This document shows, one piece after another, positions 9,013 to 16,593 of a stretch of 64,000 nt of DNA. Under the pieces are notes generated by a model, which had not been told where the DNA came from, did not search any database, and saw nothing but the letters and a program-made list of their open reading frames with translations. The translations under genes were made by a program, and so were the position numbers. Every line of letters starts with the position of its first letter. Position 1 is the stretch's first letter. The DNA is taken from the NCBI RefSeq assembly GCF_004361735.1, contig NZ_SNVV01000008.1, positions 62,001 through 126,000 of the forward strand. Direction: 5' to 3'. Source of the DNA: Azoarcus indigens. GTDB lineage: Bacteria; Pseudomonadota; Gammaproteobacteria; Burkholderiales; Rhodocyclaceae.

Positions 9013-9040
9013 AAAAAAGGGGCGTCTCTCGACGCCCCTT
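9013..9040. terminator. Bidirectional intrinsic terminator between convergent MFS and dctM genes
   Basis: A 10-bp perfect stem (AAGGGGCGTC, loop TCTC, GACGCCCCTT) is flanked on the left by a run of A. On the minus strand this gives a T-tract after the hairpin, so it terminates the dctM transcript well. It also lies 22 bp after the MFS stop. Confidence 0.8.
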
Positions 9041-9065
9041 CTGCGTTAACGCGCTGGCCGTCCCG

Positions 9066-10391
9066 CTATGCCAGCCATCTCAGCATGATCAGCGAGATGG
9101 CGGGGAAGGCCACGAGCAGCAGGATGCGCAGGACGTCGGAACACAGGAAGGGCAGCACGCCGCGGAAGATGGTCGCCAGCGGGATGTCCTTGGCCATGCT
9201 GTTGATGATGAACACGTTCATCCCCACCGGTGGCGTGATCAGGCCGATCTCCATCACCACCAGCGCCACCATGCCGAACCAGATGGCCTTTTCCTCATGG
9301 GTGAGGCCGTAGTAGTCCATGCCGAGGATGATGGGCAGGAAGATGGGGATGGTGAGCAGGATCATGGACAGGCTGTCCATCACGCAGCCCAGCAGCAGAT
9401 AGATGAGGATGATGGCGAACAGCACGGTGAAGGGACCGAAGCCCATCTGCTCCACCCACTGCGCCACTTCCACCGGCATCTGGCTGACGGCCATGAAGGC
9501 GTTGAGCATGTCGGCGCCAAGCAGAATGAGGAACATCATGCCGGTGCCGGTAGCGGTACCGTAGATGCACTCCATCAGACCGCCGTTCTTCAGGCCGCCG
9601 GATTTCCATGCCGCGATGCCGGTGGCGATCACGCCCACTGAGGCCGCTTCCGTCGGGGTGAACAGGCCGCCGTAGATACCGCCGATCACCACCGCGAAGA
9701 TCAGCATCACCGGCCAGGTGTCGACCAGCGTCGCCATGCGTTCCGCCCAGCTGTGCTTGGGCGTTCCCGGGCCGCCGGCGGCCGGGTCCAGGCGGGTGAC
9801 GATGGCGATCACCAGCATGTAGCCCAGTGCAGCCAGAACGCCGGGGATGAAGGCGGCGACGAACAGCTTGGCGATGTTCTGCTCCGCCAGGATGGCGTAG
9901 ATCACCAGCGGCACCGAGGGCGGAATCAGGATGCCCAGCGTGCCGCCCGCCGCCAGCGAACCCGCCGCCAGGCTGGGCTTGTACTGGTGGCGCTTGAGTT
10001 CCGGCAGCACCACGTGCGACATGGTGGCCGCGGTGGCCAGCGAGGAGCCGCAGATGGCGCCGAAGCCGGCGCAGGCGGATACGCCCGCCATCGCCATGCC
10101 GCCACGCCAGTGGCCGATGAAGGCGTTGCCGGCGCGGAACAGGGCCTTGGACAGGCCGCCGTGGGTGGCGAACTGACCCATCAGCAGGAAGAGCGGCACC
10201 ACCGACAGGTCGTACAGCGAAAAGCGGCCATAGGGCGCATTCTTCAGGTAGGCGAGCAGCGGGTCCCAGCCGGAGGCCCAGACGTAGCCGAGGGCGCCGG
10301 CCAGGAACATCGAGATGCCGATATGCACCCGCAGGGCGAGCATGACCATCATGATCGCGCCCATGGTCAAACCAATAGTCATACCGCTCAC
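9066..10391 (-). CDS. dctM: TRAP transporter large permease subunit DctM
   Basis: The protein is 441 aa and highly hydrophobic, with about 12 membrane helices. Family signatures include PLFLLMGQFATHGGLSKALF, GFGAICGSSLATAATM, GSLAAGGTLGILIPPSVPLVIYAILAEQNIAKLF and LLLGCVMDSLSMILLTIPIFLPII. These are the standard DctM features. Its start overlaps the dctQ stop by 4 bp (ATGA). Together with dctQ and dctP it forms a tripartite sodium-coupled importer for a carboxylate. The adjacent LigAB-type dioxygenase suggests that the cargo is an aromatic acid (inference). Confidence 0.95.
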   Translation of the reverse strand: MSGMTIGLTMGAIMMVMLALRVHIGISMFLAGALGYVWASGWDPLLAYLKNAPYGRFSLYDLSVVPLFLLMGQFATHGGLSKALFRAGNAFIGHWRGGMAMAGVSACAGFGAICGSSLATAATMSHVVLPELKRHQYKPSLAAGSLAAGGTLGILIPPSVPLVIYAILAEQNIAKLFVAAFIPGVLAALGYMLVIAIVTRLDPAAGGPGTPKHSWAERMATLVDTWPVMLIFAVVIGGIYGGLFTPTEAASVGVIATGIAAWKSGGLKNGGLMECIYGTATGTGMMFLILLGADMLNAFMAVSQMPVEVAQWVEQMGFGPFTVLFAIILIYLLLGCVMDSLSMILLTIPIFLPIILGMDYYGLTHEEKAIWFGMVALVVMEIGLITPPVGMNVFIINSMAKDIPLATIFRGVLPFLCSDVLRILLLVAFPAISLIMLRWLA

Positions 10392-10912
10392 GACTTCACC
10401 TCCCCGCGCACTTCACCCATGAACACGAACAGCGCGGCGATACCGAGCAGCGCAAACGACGGCACCAGCGGGATATAGCCCCACCACACCGGCAGCGAGA
10501 TCACCATGGAGGTCTCGCCGTACTCGCGCATTTCCAGCATGCCCTCCCACACCCGCCAGGCGATGAAGAAGGCGGAGATCGCCAGCAGCAGCGAGGCCAC
10601 CGCGTCCAGCAGGCGCTTGAGCACCTCAGGCGCCCACAGGGTGAAGAAATCCACGAACACATGCCCTTTCTTCAACTGGCAATAGGGCAGGCACATGGCC
10701 ACGCCCATCGCGGAGAACATCTGTACCAGCTCGTAGTCGCCCGGCACCGGCGTGGCAAACAAGGCGCGGCCGACAACGCTGGCGACCGACATGAGGGATT
10801 CGATGACGAACAAGATGCCGCCGAGAATGGCCAACGCAGCGCAGGCCAGCTCGACGATCCTGCCCAACGGACCATGCGCATGCACGGTCGGCTGCGCCAG
10901 GGACTCTGACAT
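10388..10912 (-). CDS. dctQ: TRAP transporter small permease subunit DctQ
   Basis: The protein is 174 aa with four predicted membrane helices. It contains the DctQ signatures ILGGILFVIESLMSVASVVGRALF, PGDYELVQMFSAMGVAMCLPYCQLKKGHVFVDFF and WWGYIPLVPSFALLGIAALF. It lies between dctP and dctM and overlaps dctM by 4 bp. It is separated from dctP by about 80 bp containing a hairpin, a usual place for reduced read-through so that the binding protein is made in excess. Confidence 0.93.
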   Translation of the reverse strand: MSESLAQPTVHAHGPLGRIVELACAALAILGGILFVIESLMSVASVVGRALFATPVPGDYELVQMFSAMGVAMCLPYCQLKKGHVFVDFFTLWAPEVLKRLLDAVASLLLAISAFFIAWRVWEGMLEMREYGETSMVISLPVWWGYIPLVPSFALLGIAALFVFMGEVRGEVKS

Positions 10913-10941
10913 GGGGTTCTCCGGTCGGAGGGGGAAAGGCT

Positions 10942-10977
10942 AAAAAAACGGCCGCGGGCAGAGCGCGCCGCGGCCGT
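10942..10977 (-). terminator. Partial terminator/attenuator between dctP and dctQ
   Basis: On the minus strand ACGGCCGCGG, a 10-nt loop and CCGCGGCCGT are followed directly by seven T residues. This is a full intrinsic-terminator structure placed inside the TRAP operon, directly after the binding-protein gene. It would lower membrane-subunit expression relative to DctP. Confidence 0.7.
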
Positions 10978-10992
10978 CGCAGTGCAAGCAGC

Positions 10993-12018
10993 TTACTTCG
11001 CGTAGCTCTGGGACAGGGAGACAGCTTCGTCGTACAGCTTCTTGCCGTCCACACCCTTGGAGGAGACTTCCTTGATCCACTCTTCGGTGACCGGCTTGGT
11101 CGCCGCTTCCCACTTGCTCACTTCTTCCGGAGCCAGCGAATAGACGGTGTTGCCGCGCTCGACGGTGAGCTTGCGGCCGGCGGCGTCGGCTTCGCGGAAC
11201 TGGGTGGAAACCCAGGCGGAGACGTCGCGGCCGCTGTTGTCGTCGATGACCTTCTTCAGCTCGGCAGGCAGGCTGTCGTACTTCTTCTGGTTCATCACGA
11301 AGATCATCGTGGAGGTCAGCATGGCGCGGTCTCCGGCGACCTCCATGTTGAACTTGGTCAGCTCGTGCGTCTTGGTGGAGGGCACCACTTCCCAGGGGAT
11401 CATGGCGCCTTCGATCACACCCTTGGACAGGCTTTCCGCCATCTGCGGCACCGGCATGCCGACCGGGGTCGCGCCCAGCGAGGACAGCATCTTGTTGCCC
11501 AGGCGGGAAGGCGCGCGCACCTTCATGCCCTTGAGGTCATCCAGGGTCTTGACCTGCTTGTCGCGGAAGTGGAACACATAGGGGCCGGGCACCCAGGTGG
11601 CGATGGGCTTCATGCCGGCGAATTCCTTCATCGCATTCTTGTGGATGAAGTCCCACAGTGCGCGGGAGGTGGCTTCCGGCGTGGTGGTGGCGAAAGGCAG
11701 CTCGAACACTTCGGACAGCGGGAAGCGGCCCGGAGTGTAGCCCGGCAGGGTCCACACGATGTCGGCCACGCCATCGCGCACCTGGCTCAGCAGTTGCGGC
11801 GGGGTGCCGCCCAGCTGCATGGCCGGGTAGATCTGGCACTTGAGCTTGCCCTGCGATTCGGCGGCGATCTTGTCGCACCAGGGGGCGATGAACTTGGTAT
11901 GGGCCGGCGAAACCGGCGGCAGGAAGTGGGCAACCTTCAGCACAACTTCCTGAGCATGGGCGGCGGCAGGCGCGAGGGTGGCCAGGGCGATGCCCACGGC
12001 CAGGCGGCGAAGCTTCAT
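10993..12018 (-). CDS. dctP: TRAP transporter solute-binding protein DctP
   Basis: The protein is 341 aa with a Sec signal peptide (MKLRRLAVGIALATLAPAAAHA-QEV). DctP-family features include KVAHFLPPVSPAHTKFIAPWCDKI, AMQLGGTPPQLLSQVRDGVADIVWTLPGYTPGRFPL and the substrate-arginine segment LDDLKGMKVRAPSRLGNKML. The conserved arginine that binds the substrate carboxylate is present. It is the first gene of dctPQM. Upstream, a strong hairpin closes the LigB-type gene and an AT-rich palindrome precedes dctP, so the transporter probably has its own promoter. The likely cargo is an aromatic or other carboxylate metabolised by the neighbouring dioxygenase (inference). Confidence 0.94.
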   Translation of the reverse strand: MKLRRLAVGIALATLAPAAAHAQEVVLKVAHFLPPVSPAHTKFIAPWCDKIAAESQGKLKCQIYPAMQLGGTPPQLLSQVRDGVADIVWTLPGYTPGRFPLSEVFELPFATTTPEATSRALWDFIHKNAMKEFAGMKPIATWVPGPYVFHFRDKQVKTLDDLKGMKVRAPSRLGNKMLSSLGATPVGMPVPQMAESLSKGVIEGAMIPWEVVPSTKTHELTKFNMEVAGDRAMLTSTMIFVMNQKKYDSLPAELKKVIDDNSGRDVSAWVSTQFREADAAGRKLTVERGNTVYSLAPEEVSKWEAATKPVTEEWIKEVSSKGVDGKKLYDEAVSLSQSYAK

Positions 12019-12146
12019 CAGTGAGTCTCCTCTATGAACACGTTGCGACAGGGTCCGGTTCGTGGTGCCGGCTATCCTGCCGCTTCCTCTGCGTGGCAGA
12101 GTTTGACGTCACTGAATGTAAGCCAAAAGACCTATGGCGGACTAAC

Positions 12147-12174
12147 AGCTATATCAGTTCGATATAGCTATATA
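12147..12174. promoter_or_regulatory. AT-rich palindromic operator/promoter region upstream of dctP
   Basis: AGCTATATC-AGTTC-GATATAGCT is a perfect 9-bp inverted repeat (12147-12169). It overlaps a 12-bp perfect palindrome ATATAGCTATAT (12162-12173). The core ATATC-N5-GATAT has LysR T-N11-A geometry. The block stands out as AT-rich in a GC-rich region and lies about 130 bp upstream of the dctP start. It probably binds the LysR encoded at 13546-14478 or another regulator. Confidence 0.6.
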
Positions 12175-12205
12175 GGCGATATTTTGCTTTTAATCATCTG
12201 AAATA

Positions 12206-12238
12206 CCGCTCCGCCCCGCCATTGGCGGGGCGGAGCGG
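12206..12238 (-). terminator. Strong hairpin terminator after the LigB-type gene
   Basis: CCGCTCCGCCCCGCC (12206-12220) and GGCGGGGCGGAGCGG (12224-12238) form a 15-bp perfect stem with a 3-nt loop, 20 bp after the stop of the dioxygenase gene. On the minus strand it is followed by TATTT. It should end or strongly attenuate the ligAB-like transcript before dctP. Confidence 0.7.
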
Positions 12239-12257
12239 AACGGCGCACGATGCAGGC

Positions 12258-13100
12258 TCAGTCGGCGCACTCCATCACCATCAGGCCGGCGGCCGTGTTG
12301 GAGATGGGGATGTGGTAGTTGGCGTGCACCTTGCGCACCTTGCCCGGCAGCGCTGCGCGGGTAGCCAGCCACATCAGCAGTTCCACGCCCTGGGTGCCGG
12401 TGAGCTCCACCAGTTCTTCGATGGAGTACTTGGTCGCCCATTCCGGGTCGTTGATCAGGCTCTCCATGAAGGCGAGGTCGAAGTCCTTGTTCACGAAGCC
12501 GGCGCGCTTGCCGTCCAGTTGGTGCGACAGGCCGCCGGTGCCGATCACCACCACCCGCAGGTCTTCGTCCCAGGAGGCGATGGCTTCGCCCAGCGCCTTG
12601 CCAAGCTTGAAGCAGCGCTTGGCCGAGGGCAGCGGGTACTGCACGGTGTTGATGCACACCGGCACCGTCTGCACCGGACAGCGTTCCTCGTTCGGCCACA
12701 GCAGCTTCAGCGGCAACGAGAAGGCGTGGTCCACCAGCATTTCCTGGCAGGTGGTGAGGTCGAATTCCTTCTCCACCAGCTCGTTGATGACGTGCCAGGA
12801 CAGGGCCTGGTTGCCGGCATAGGGCGGCAGCGTGGGAATGCCCCAGCCTTCGTCGGCGTTCTGGTATTCCGGCGCGGCGCCCACGGCGAAGGTCGGCATC
12901 TTGTCGAGGAAGAAATTGAGGCCGTGGTCGTTGTAGACCACCACCGCGATGTCCGGCTTCACCTTGGCGAGCCAGTCATGCACCGGCGGGAAACCGTCGA
13001 AGAAGGGCTTCCAGTAAGGGTCCTGCTGCAGGTTGCCGGCGATGGCGCGGCCGATGGCCGGCACGTGGGAAGTGGTGATGCCGCCTACGATCTTGGCCAT
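12258..13100 (-). CDS. LigB-type extradiol dioxygenase catalytic subunit (protocatechuate/gallate 4,5-dioxygenase family)
   Basis: The protein is 280 aa and begins [17 protein letters not shown]. It aligns without gaps to the second LigB-type protein of this window (PmdB, 21648-22502) through residue 240. The expected Fe(II) ligands are present: His12, His59 (VYNDH) and Glu240 (GTQGVELLMWL). The acid/base histidine is His193 (GTGGLSHQL). Around these sites many residues differ from PmdB, for example GLNFFLDKMPTFAVG against [15 protein letters not shown], so the substrate is probably different. It follows the LigA-type gene by 3 bp. A LysR gene is divergent and a TRAP importer lies downstream. 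Gallate, a substituted protocatechuate or protocatechuate itself are candidates; none can be chosen from sequence alone. Confidence 0.88.
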   Translation of the reverse strand: MAKIVGGITTSHVPAIGRAIAGNLQQDPYWKPFFDGFPPVHDWLAKVKPDIAVVVYNDHGLNFFLDKMPTFAVGAAPEYQNADEGWGIPTLPPYAGNQALSWHVINELVEKEFDLTTCQEMLVDHAFSLPLKLLWPNEERCPVQTVPVCINTVQYPLPSAKRCFKLGKALGEAIASWDEDLRVVVIGTGGLSHQLDGKRAGFVNKDFDLAFMESLINDPEWATKYSIEELVELTGTQGVELLMWLATRAALPGKVRKVHANYHIPISNTAAGLMVMECAD

Positions 13101-13103
13101 GTC

Positions 13104-13457
13104 TTATTTCCCCGCGGCCACGAGCATGGCCTTGAATTCGTCTTTCGTCATACCGGTCTGGGCGGCGCCCAGGTCCTGTACGTCCAGCCCCAGGATGCCG
13201 GCGAACTTCGCCAGGTAATACACATTGCCGCCGGCGGCGAGCAGACCGAGCACGTCGCGGTTGCGGATCACGCTCTCCTGCTCTTCGTTGAGGCCGTACT
13301 TGCGGCAATAGGCGTGCTCGTCGCGCTGGAACTCGGCGCGGTTGTCCGCACTGTTGAACGAGAAACACATCTTGTTCAGCGCATAGCCCTTCTGCGCGAG
13401 ATCGCCGTCGAACACGGCGGTGCCGGGAATCTCCCGTTTCTGCCTGACGCTGCTCAT
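13104..13457 (-). CDS. LigA-type dioxygenase small (alpha) subunit
   Basis: The protein is 117 aa, starting MSSVRQKREIPGTAVFDGDLAQKGYALNKMCFSF. The ATG at 13457 has a GGAGGGG ribosome-binding site, whereas the open frame itself runs further upstream. The LigA fold features GYxLNxMCFSF, ADNRAEFQRDEHAYCRKYGL, RDVLGLLAAGGNVYYLAKFAGILG and MTKDEFKAMLV are present. In LigAB this subunit covers the active site and contributes to specificity. It is shorter than PmdA of this window (146 aa) because it lacks the C-terminal extension. It is the first gene of the module and is divergent from the LysR gene. Confidence 0.88.
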   Translation of the reverse strand: MSSVRQKREIPGTAVFDGDLAQKGYALNKMCFSFNSADNRAEFQRDEHAYCRKYGLNEEQESVIRNRDVLGLLAAGGNVYYLAKFAGILGLDVQDLGAAQTGMTKDEFKAMLVAAGK

Positions 13458-13492
13458 TCTTTCCCCTCCATGCTTTCTTGTTCGTGGAGGCG

Positions 13493-13509
13493 CCAGTATT
13501 TGCGACTGG
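13493..13509. promoter_or_regulatory. Inverted repeat CCAGT-N7-ACTGG, candidate LysR operator
   Basis: It lies in the 88-bp gap between the LigA-type gene and the divergent LysR gene. The arms are perfect, 5 bp, with a 7-bp AT-rich spacer (ATTTGCG). Position and symmetry fit an operator for the adjacent LysR protein. Confidence 0.4.
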
Positions 13510-13545
13510 ACAGGGAAGATAAACGCAGCGAGACTCATACGACCC

Positions 13546-14478
13546 ATGAGCGATTTCGATCATTCCCACCTGGACGGCCGCCTGCTGCAGTTGCTGCTCG
13601 CAGTGGTGGAGGAAGGCTCGGTCACCCGCGCCGCCGAGCGCCTGGGCGTGACCCAGTCGGCGGTGTCCCACCTGCTGGGCAAGCTGCGCACCATCGTCGG
13701 CGATCCGCTGTTCGTCAAATCCGGCCGCGGCATCGTCGCCACCGCCCGCGCCGAGGGGCTGGCGGTGCACGCGCGGGTGCTGCTGGAGGAAATGCGCCGC
13801 TTCGCCAGCGCGCCGGTGTTCGAGCCGGCCCAGCTCCACACCACTTTCACCCTGGCCGCCAACGACTTCCAGCGCGACCTGCTGCTGCCGGCGCTGCTGC
13901 GCCGGCTGCGCGCGGTGGCGCCGGGCGTGGCGCTGCGCATCATCCCTTCCGACGTGCCGACACCTGAGATGCTGCGGGACGAACACTGCCACCTCGCCAT
14001 CTCGCCGCGCCCGCCGGATGCCGGCGACATCCTGCACAAGCGCCTGTTCGCCGATCACTACCGGGTGTTCTTCGACGCCACCCAGCGCGCCGCGCCCGCG
14101 GACACCGCGGAATACCTGGCGGCCGAGCACATCACCGTGGTCTATGAGGCCAGCCGGCCGCTGGATTTCGACCGCGGCCTCGCCGCCCGCGGCCTGCAGC
14201 GCCGCTTCGTCGCCAGCGTGCCCGGCTTCGCCGGCATCCCCGCCTTCGTCCATGGCAGCCCGCTGCTCGCCACCGTGCCCGGTCTGCTGCAGGGCAGCTT
14301 GATGCGCGGGCTGGCGAGCTGCGCCCTGCCCTTCGAGGCGCCGCCGCTGCCGATGTACATGATCTGGCACCTGCGCAACCGCCACGACCCGGCCCACAGC
14401 TGGCTGCGCAGCGAACTGGAGGCGGTGGTGCGCGCCCTGCCACTGGCCGCGGCCGCGTCTTCCGCAGCCGTCGCTTGA
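13546..14478 (+). CDS. LysR-type transcriptional regulator of the LigAB-like/TRAP module
   Basis: The protein is 310 aa. The start at MSDFDHSHLDGRLLQLLLAVVEEGSVTRAAERLGVTQSAVSHLLGKLR is chosen because it begins the usual NodD/PcpR-like LysR N-terminus; the open frame extends further upstream without a ribosome-binding site. The HTH and the LysR effector domain are intact. The segment TQSAVSHLLGKLRTIVGDPLFVKSGRG is typical of the NahR/NodD subgroup, whose members respond to aromatic compounds. It is divergent from the LigA/LigB-type genes and is the probable regulator of that module. Confidence 0.92.
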   Translation: MSDFDHSHLDGRLLQLLLAVVEEGSVTRAAERLGVTQSAVSHLLGKLRTIVGDPLFVKSGRGIVATARAEGLAVHARVLLEEMRRFASAPVFEPAQLHTTFTLAANDFQRDLLLPALLRRLRAVAPGVALRIIPSDVPTPEMLRDEHCHLAISPRPPDAGDILHKRLFADHYRVFFDATQRAAPADTAEYLAAEHITVVYEASRPLDFDRGLAARGLQRRFVASVPGFAGIPAFVHGSPLLATVPGLLQGSLMRGLASCALPFEAPPLPMYMIWHLRNRHDPAHSWLRSELEAVVRALPLAAAASSAAVA

Positions 14479-14499
14479 TCCGGCCCATCCTGCCCGCCT

Positions 14500-14524
14500 G
14501 AAAGCCCCGCCAGCCGGGGCTTTC
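14500..14524. terminator. Intrinsic terminator-like hairpin after LysR
   Basis: The stem AAAGCCCCG / CGGGGCTTT with the 5-nt loop CCAGC starts 22 bp after the LysR stop. The A/T ends of the stem give a short T stretch on either strand. Confidence 0.65.
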
Positions 14525-14811
14525 CGTCTTCCGCCGACACTTCCGCAGCACCCCGGATGCCGCCTGGATAGCCGGCACATTGGCCGCCGCTATCGCCGCC
14601 ATGGTCAATTGCAATTGGCAGGACAAGGGCCCGCGGCCTGTACTGGACTTGCACATGCCAGTTGCAAGGCAGGGAGGTGCGGCGGTGCATCCCACATCAC
14701 GCCACCGCCGGTGCAACGCAGCGCCACGGCCATCCCCACGGCCCAAGGCACATCTCCGAAGGGCGGCACAGCCCGGGCGATCCGCGTACGCCGGCTGCAA
14801 GGAGGAGACCG
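14525..14811. other. Gene-free stretch with a long-range inverted repeat (14609-14620 / 14656-14667)
   Basis: The gap between the LysR gene and the diheme cytochrome gene (14479-14811, including the hairpin at 14500) holds no credible gene. It contains TTGCAATTGGCA and TGCCAGTTGCAA, an inverted repeat matching at 11 of 12 positions with 35 bp between the arms, about 145-200 bp upstream of the cytochrome start. It could be a pair of operator half-sites or a leader structure; no regulator can be assigned. A GGAGGAG ribosome-binding site at about 14801 belongs to the next gene. Confidence 0.5.
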
Positions 14812-16230
14812 ATGCGACATCCCACTCAGCCTTTACCGCAACGCCCTGCCGTCCATCCCGCCCTGAAAGCGCTGGCCGCCGCCCTCACCGGCGGTAGCCT
14901 GCTGCTGCCCCTGGCCGCCGATGCCGCCTCCAGCTACGCGCCGGTCAACAGCGAGGAGAGCTTCTCCGCCCTGCGCGCCCGCTATGTGGACATGAAGCCC
15001 GGCGTGGAGCGCCGGCACCGCAGCCTGCTGGAGCAACGCTACGACCTCGGCGACAAGCCCGGCGACCTCGCCATGACCCGCGGCAAGCGGGTGCAGACCG
15101 GCGTGCGGGTACGCCTGCCGGCCGGCGTCGCCTCCTGGGAAGCGCTGACGCGCATGAGCCCGGAGCAGATCAAGGAGCGCGACCTCTTCCCGGCTGGCTT
15201 CCTGCCGCTGCCCCATCCGCACCATGCCGAAGGCGGCATGCTGTTCCCGCAGTTCCACATCGACAAGGTGATGCAGCAGGACGGCCGCGACCTCAAGCGC
15301 TTCGACCTCAGCTACGACCTCCCCGACCACCTGCTGCCGGAATATCCGCCCGCCATCTTCCTCACCACCCGCAAGGACCTGGGCGACGTCTCCAGGGGCC
15401 AGGTGGTGACGCTGGCGAACTACTTCGAGCTGTTCGACGGCGTGCTCAATCCCAAGCAGCTGGAAGGGCTGCGCCTGCTGGTGACGCCCTTCCCGCAGCA
15501 GCAGTTCAACGCCACCGCCGACCGCCGCTCGGACAAGCCCTCGCAGGGCGTCACCTGCTTCGACTGCCATGTGAACGGCCACACCAACGCCAGCACCCAT
15601 CTGGTGGGCGACATCCGCCCGCAGGAATTCCGCCACCGGCTGGACACGCCCTCGCTGCGCGGGGTGAACATCCAGCGCCTGTTCGGCTCGCAGCGCGCCC
15701 TGAAAACGGTGGAAGACTTCACCGAGTTCGAGCAGCGCGCCGCCTACTTCGACGGCGACCCGGTGATCGCCACCAAGAAAGGCGTGAACATCCTGGAGCG
15801 CGGCAGCCAGGTGCACTTCATGGGCGAGTTCCAGGCCCTGCTGGACTTCCCGCCGGCACCCAAGCTGGACCTGCTCGGCAAGCTGGTCCCGGCCAAGGCC
15901 AGCGCCAGCGAACTGCGCGGGCAGGACGTGTTCTTCGGCAAGGGCCAGTGCGCCAGCTGCCACACCCCGCCCTTCTACACCGACAACCTGATGCACGACC
16001 TGCAGGCCGAACGCTTCTTCACCCCGCGCGACATCAACGGCCGCATGGCGGCCATGGATGGTCCGATCAAGACCTTTCCGCTGCGCGGCCTGAAGGAGTC
16101 ACCGCCCTACCTGCACGACGGCCGCCTGCTCACCATCGAGGACACGGTGGAGTACTTCAACCTGGTGCTGGGCGTGCAGCTCTCTAGCCAGGAAAAGGCC
16201 GACCTGGTCGCCTTCCTGCGCACGCTGTGA
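14812..16230 (+). CDS. Diheme c-type cytochrome of the cytochrome c peroxidase/MauG type
   Basis: The protein is 472 aa with a signal peptide (hydrophobic core ALKALAAALTGGSLLLPLAADA-ASS). It contains two CxxCH heme-c sites: CFDCH at residue 249 and CASCH at residue 380. C-terminal features such as FTPRDINGRMAAMDGPIKTFPLRGLKESPPYLHDGRLLTIEDTVEYF match the CCP/MauG fold, including a methionine/histidine-rich heme environment. It is longer than bacterial CcpA-type peroxidases because of an N-terminal extension of about 200 residues. It may be a periplasmic peroxidase or a protein-modifying MauG-like enzyme. GGAGGAG precedes the chosen ATG. It stands alone between terminators, so the context gives no direct partner. 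Confidence 0.82.
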   Translation: MRHPTQPLPQRPAVHPALKALAAALTGGSLLLPLAADAASSYAPVNSEESFSALRARYVDMKPGVERRHRSLLEQRYDLGDKPGDLAMTRGKRVQTGVRVRLPAGVASWEALTRMSPEQIKERDLFPAGFLPLPHPHHAEGGMLFPQFHIDKVMQQDGRDLKRFDLSYDLPDHLLPEYPPAIFLTTRKDLGDVSRGQVVTLANYFELFDGVLNPKQLEGLRLLVTPFPQQQFNATADRRSDKPSQGVTCFDCHVNGHTNASTHLVGDIRPQEFRHRLDTPSLRGVNIQRLFGSQRALKTVEDFTEFEQRAAYFDGDPVIATKKGVNILERGSQVHFMGEFQALLDFPPAPKLDLLGKLVPAKASASELRGQDVFFGKGQCASCHTPPFYTDNLMHDLQAERFFTPRDINGRMAAMDGPIKTFPLRGLKESPPYLHDGRLLTIEDTVEYFNLVLGVQLSSQEKADLVAFLRTL

Positions 16231-16269
16231 CGCGCCTGCGCCCAAGCGCAGACAAGTTGCACGCCGACC

Positions 16270-16305
16270 GGGAGCCGCGGGCATGCGCGGCTCCCGCTTT
16301 TTCTT
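16270..16305 (+). terminator. Intrinsic terminator of the diheme cytochrome gene
   Basis: GGGAGCCGCG (16270-16279), loop GGCATG, CGCGGCTCCC (16286-16295), then GCTTTTTCTTT. This is a canonical stem with a T-tract, 40 bp after the stop codon. Confidence 0.88.
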
Positions 16306-16593
16306 TCGCCGGACGGCAAACCCTGCGGGCGCCCGGCGGCAAGCTCATTGCCCGGCAAGGAAGCGGAGCCGTTCTCCCCTGGCCCTAGACACAGCCAGGA
16401 ACAGGCCCCTCGGCTTCGCTCAAGGCGGGCTGTCGCAAAGAGCCGCGCCTTCGGCAGGCCCGCCCCGAGCCTGGCGAAAGGCCTTGCCCTGATCGCCGGG
16501 TCATTGAATCCATGCCCGATGGCTGGCCGACTGCACGCGACGCTTTCCCCTGATAATCCAGTGGTCTTTCACCCCGACTCGATCACCATCGCC
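16306..16593. other. Gene-free stretch
   Basis: This is the remainder of the gap between the diheme cytochrome and the next small gene (16231-16593). No credible gene, repeat or RNA was seen apart from the terminator at 16270. A longer reading of the following gene from about 16351 is open but has no ribosome-binding site and an atypical composition. Confidence 0.4.
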
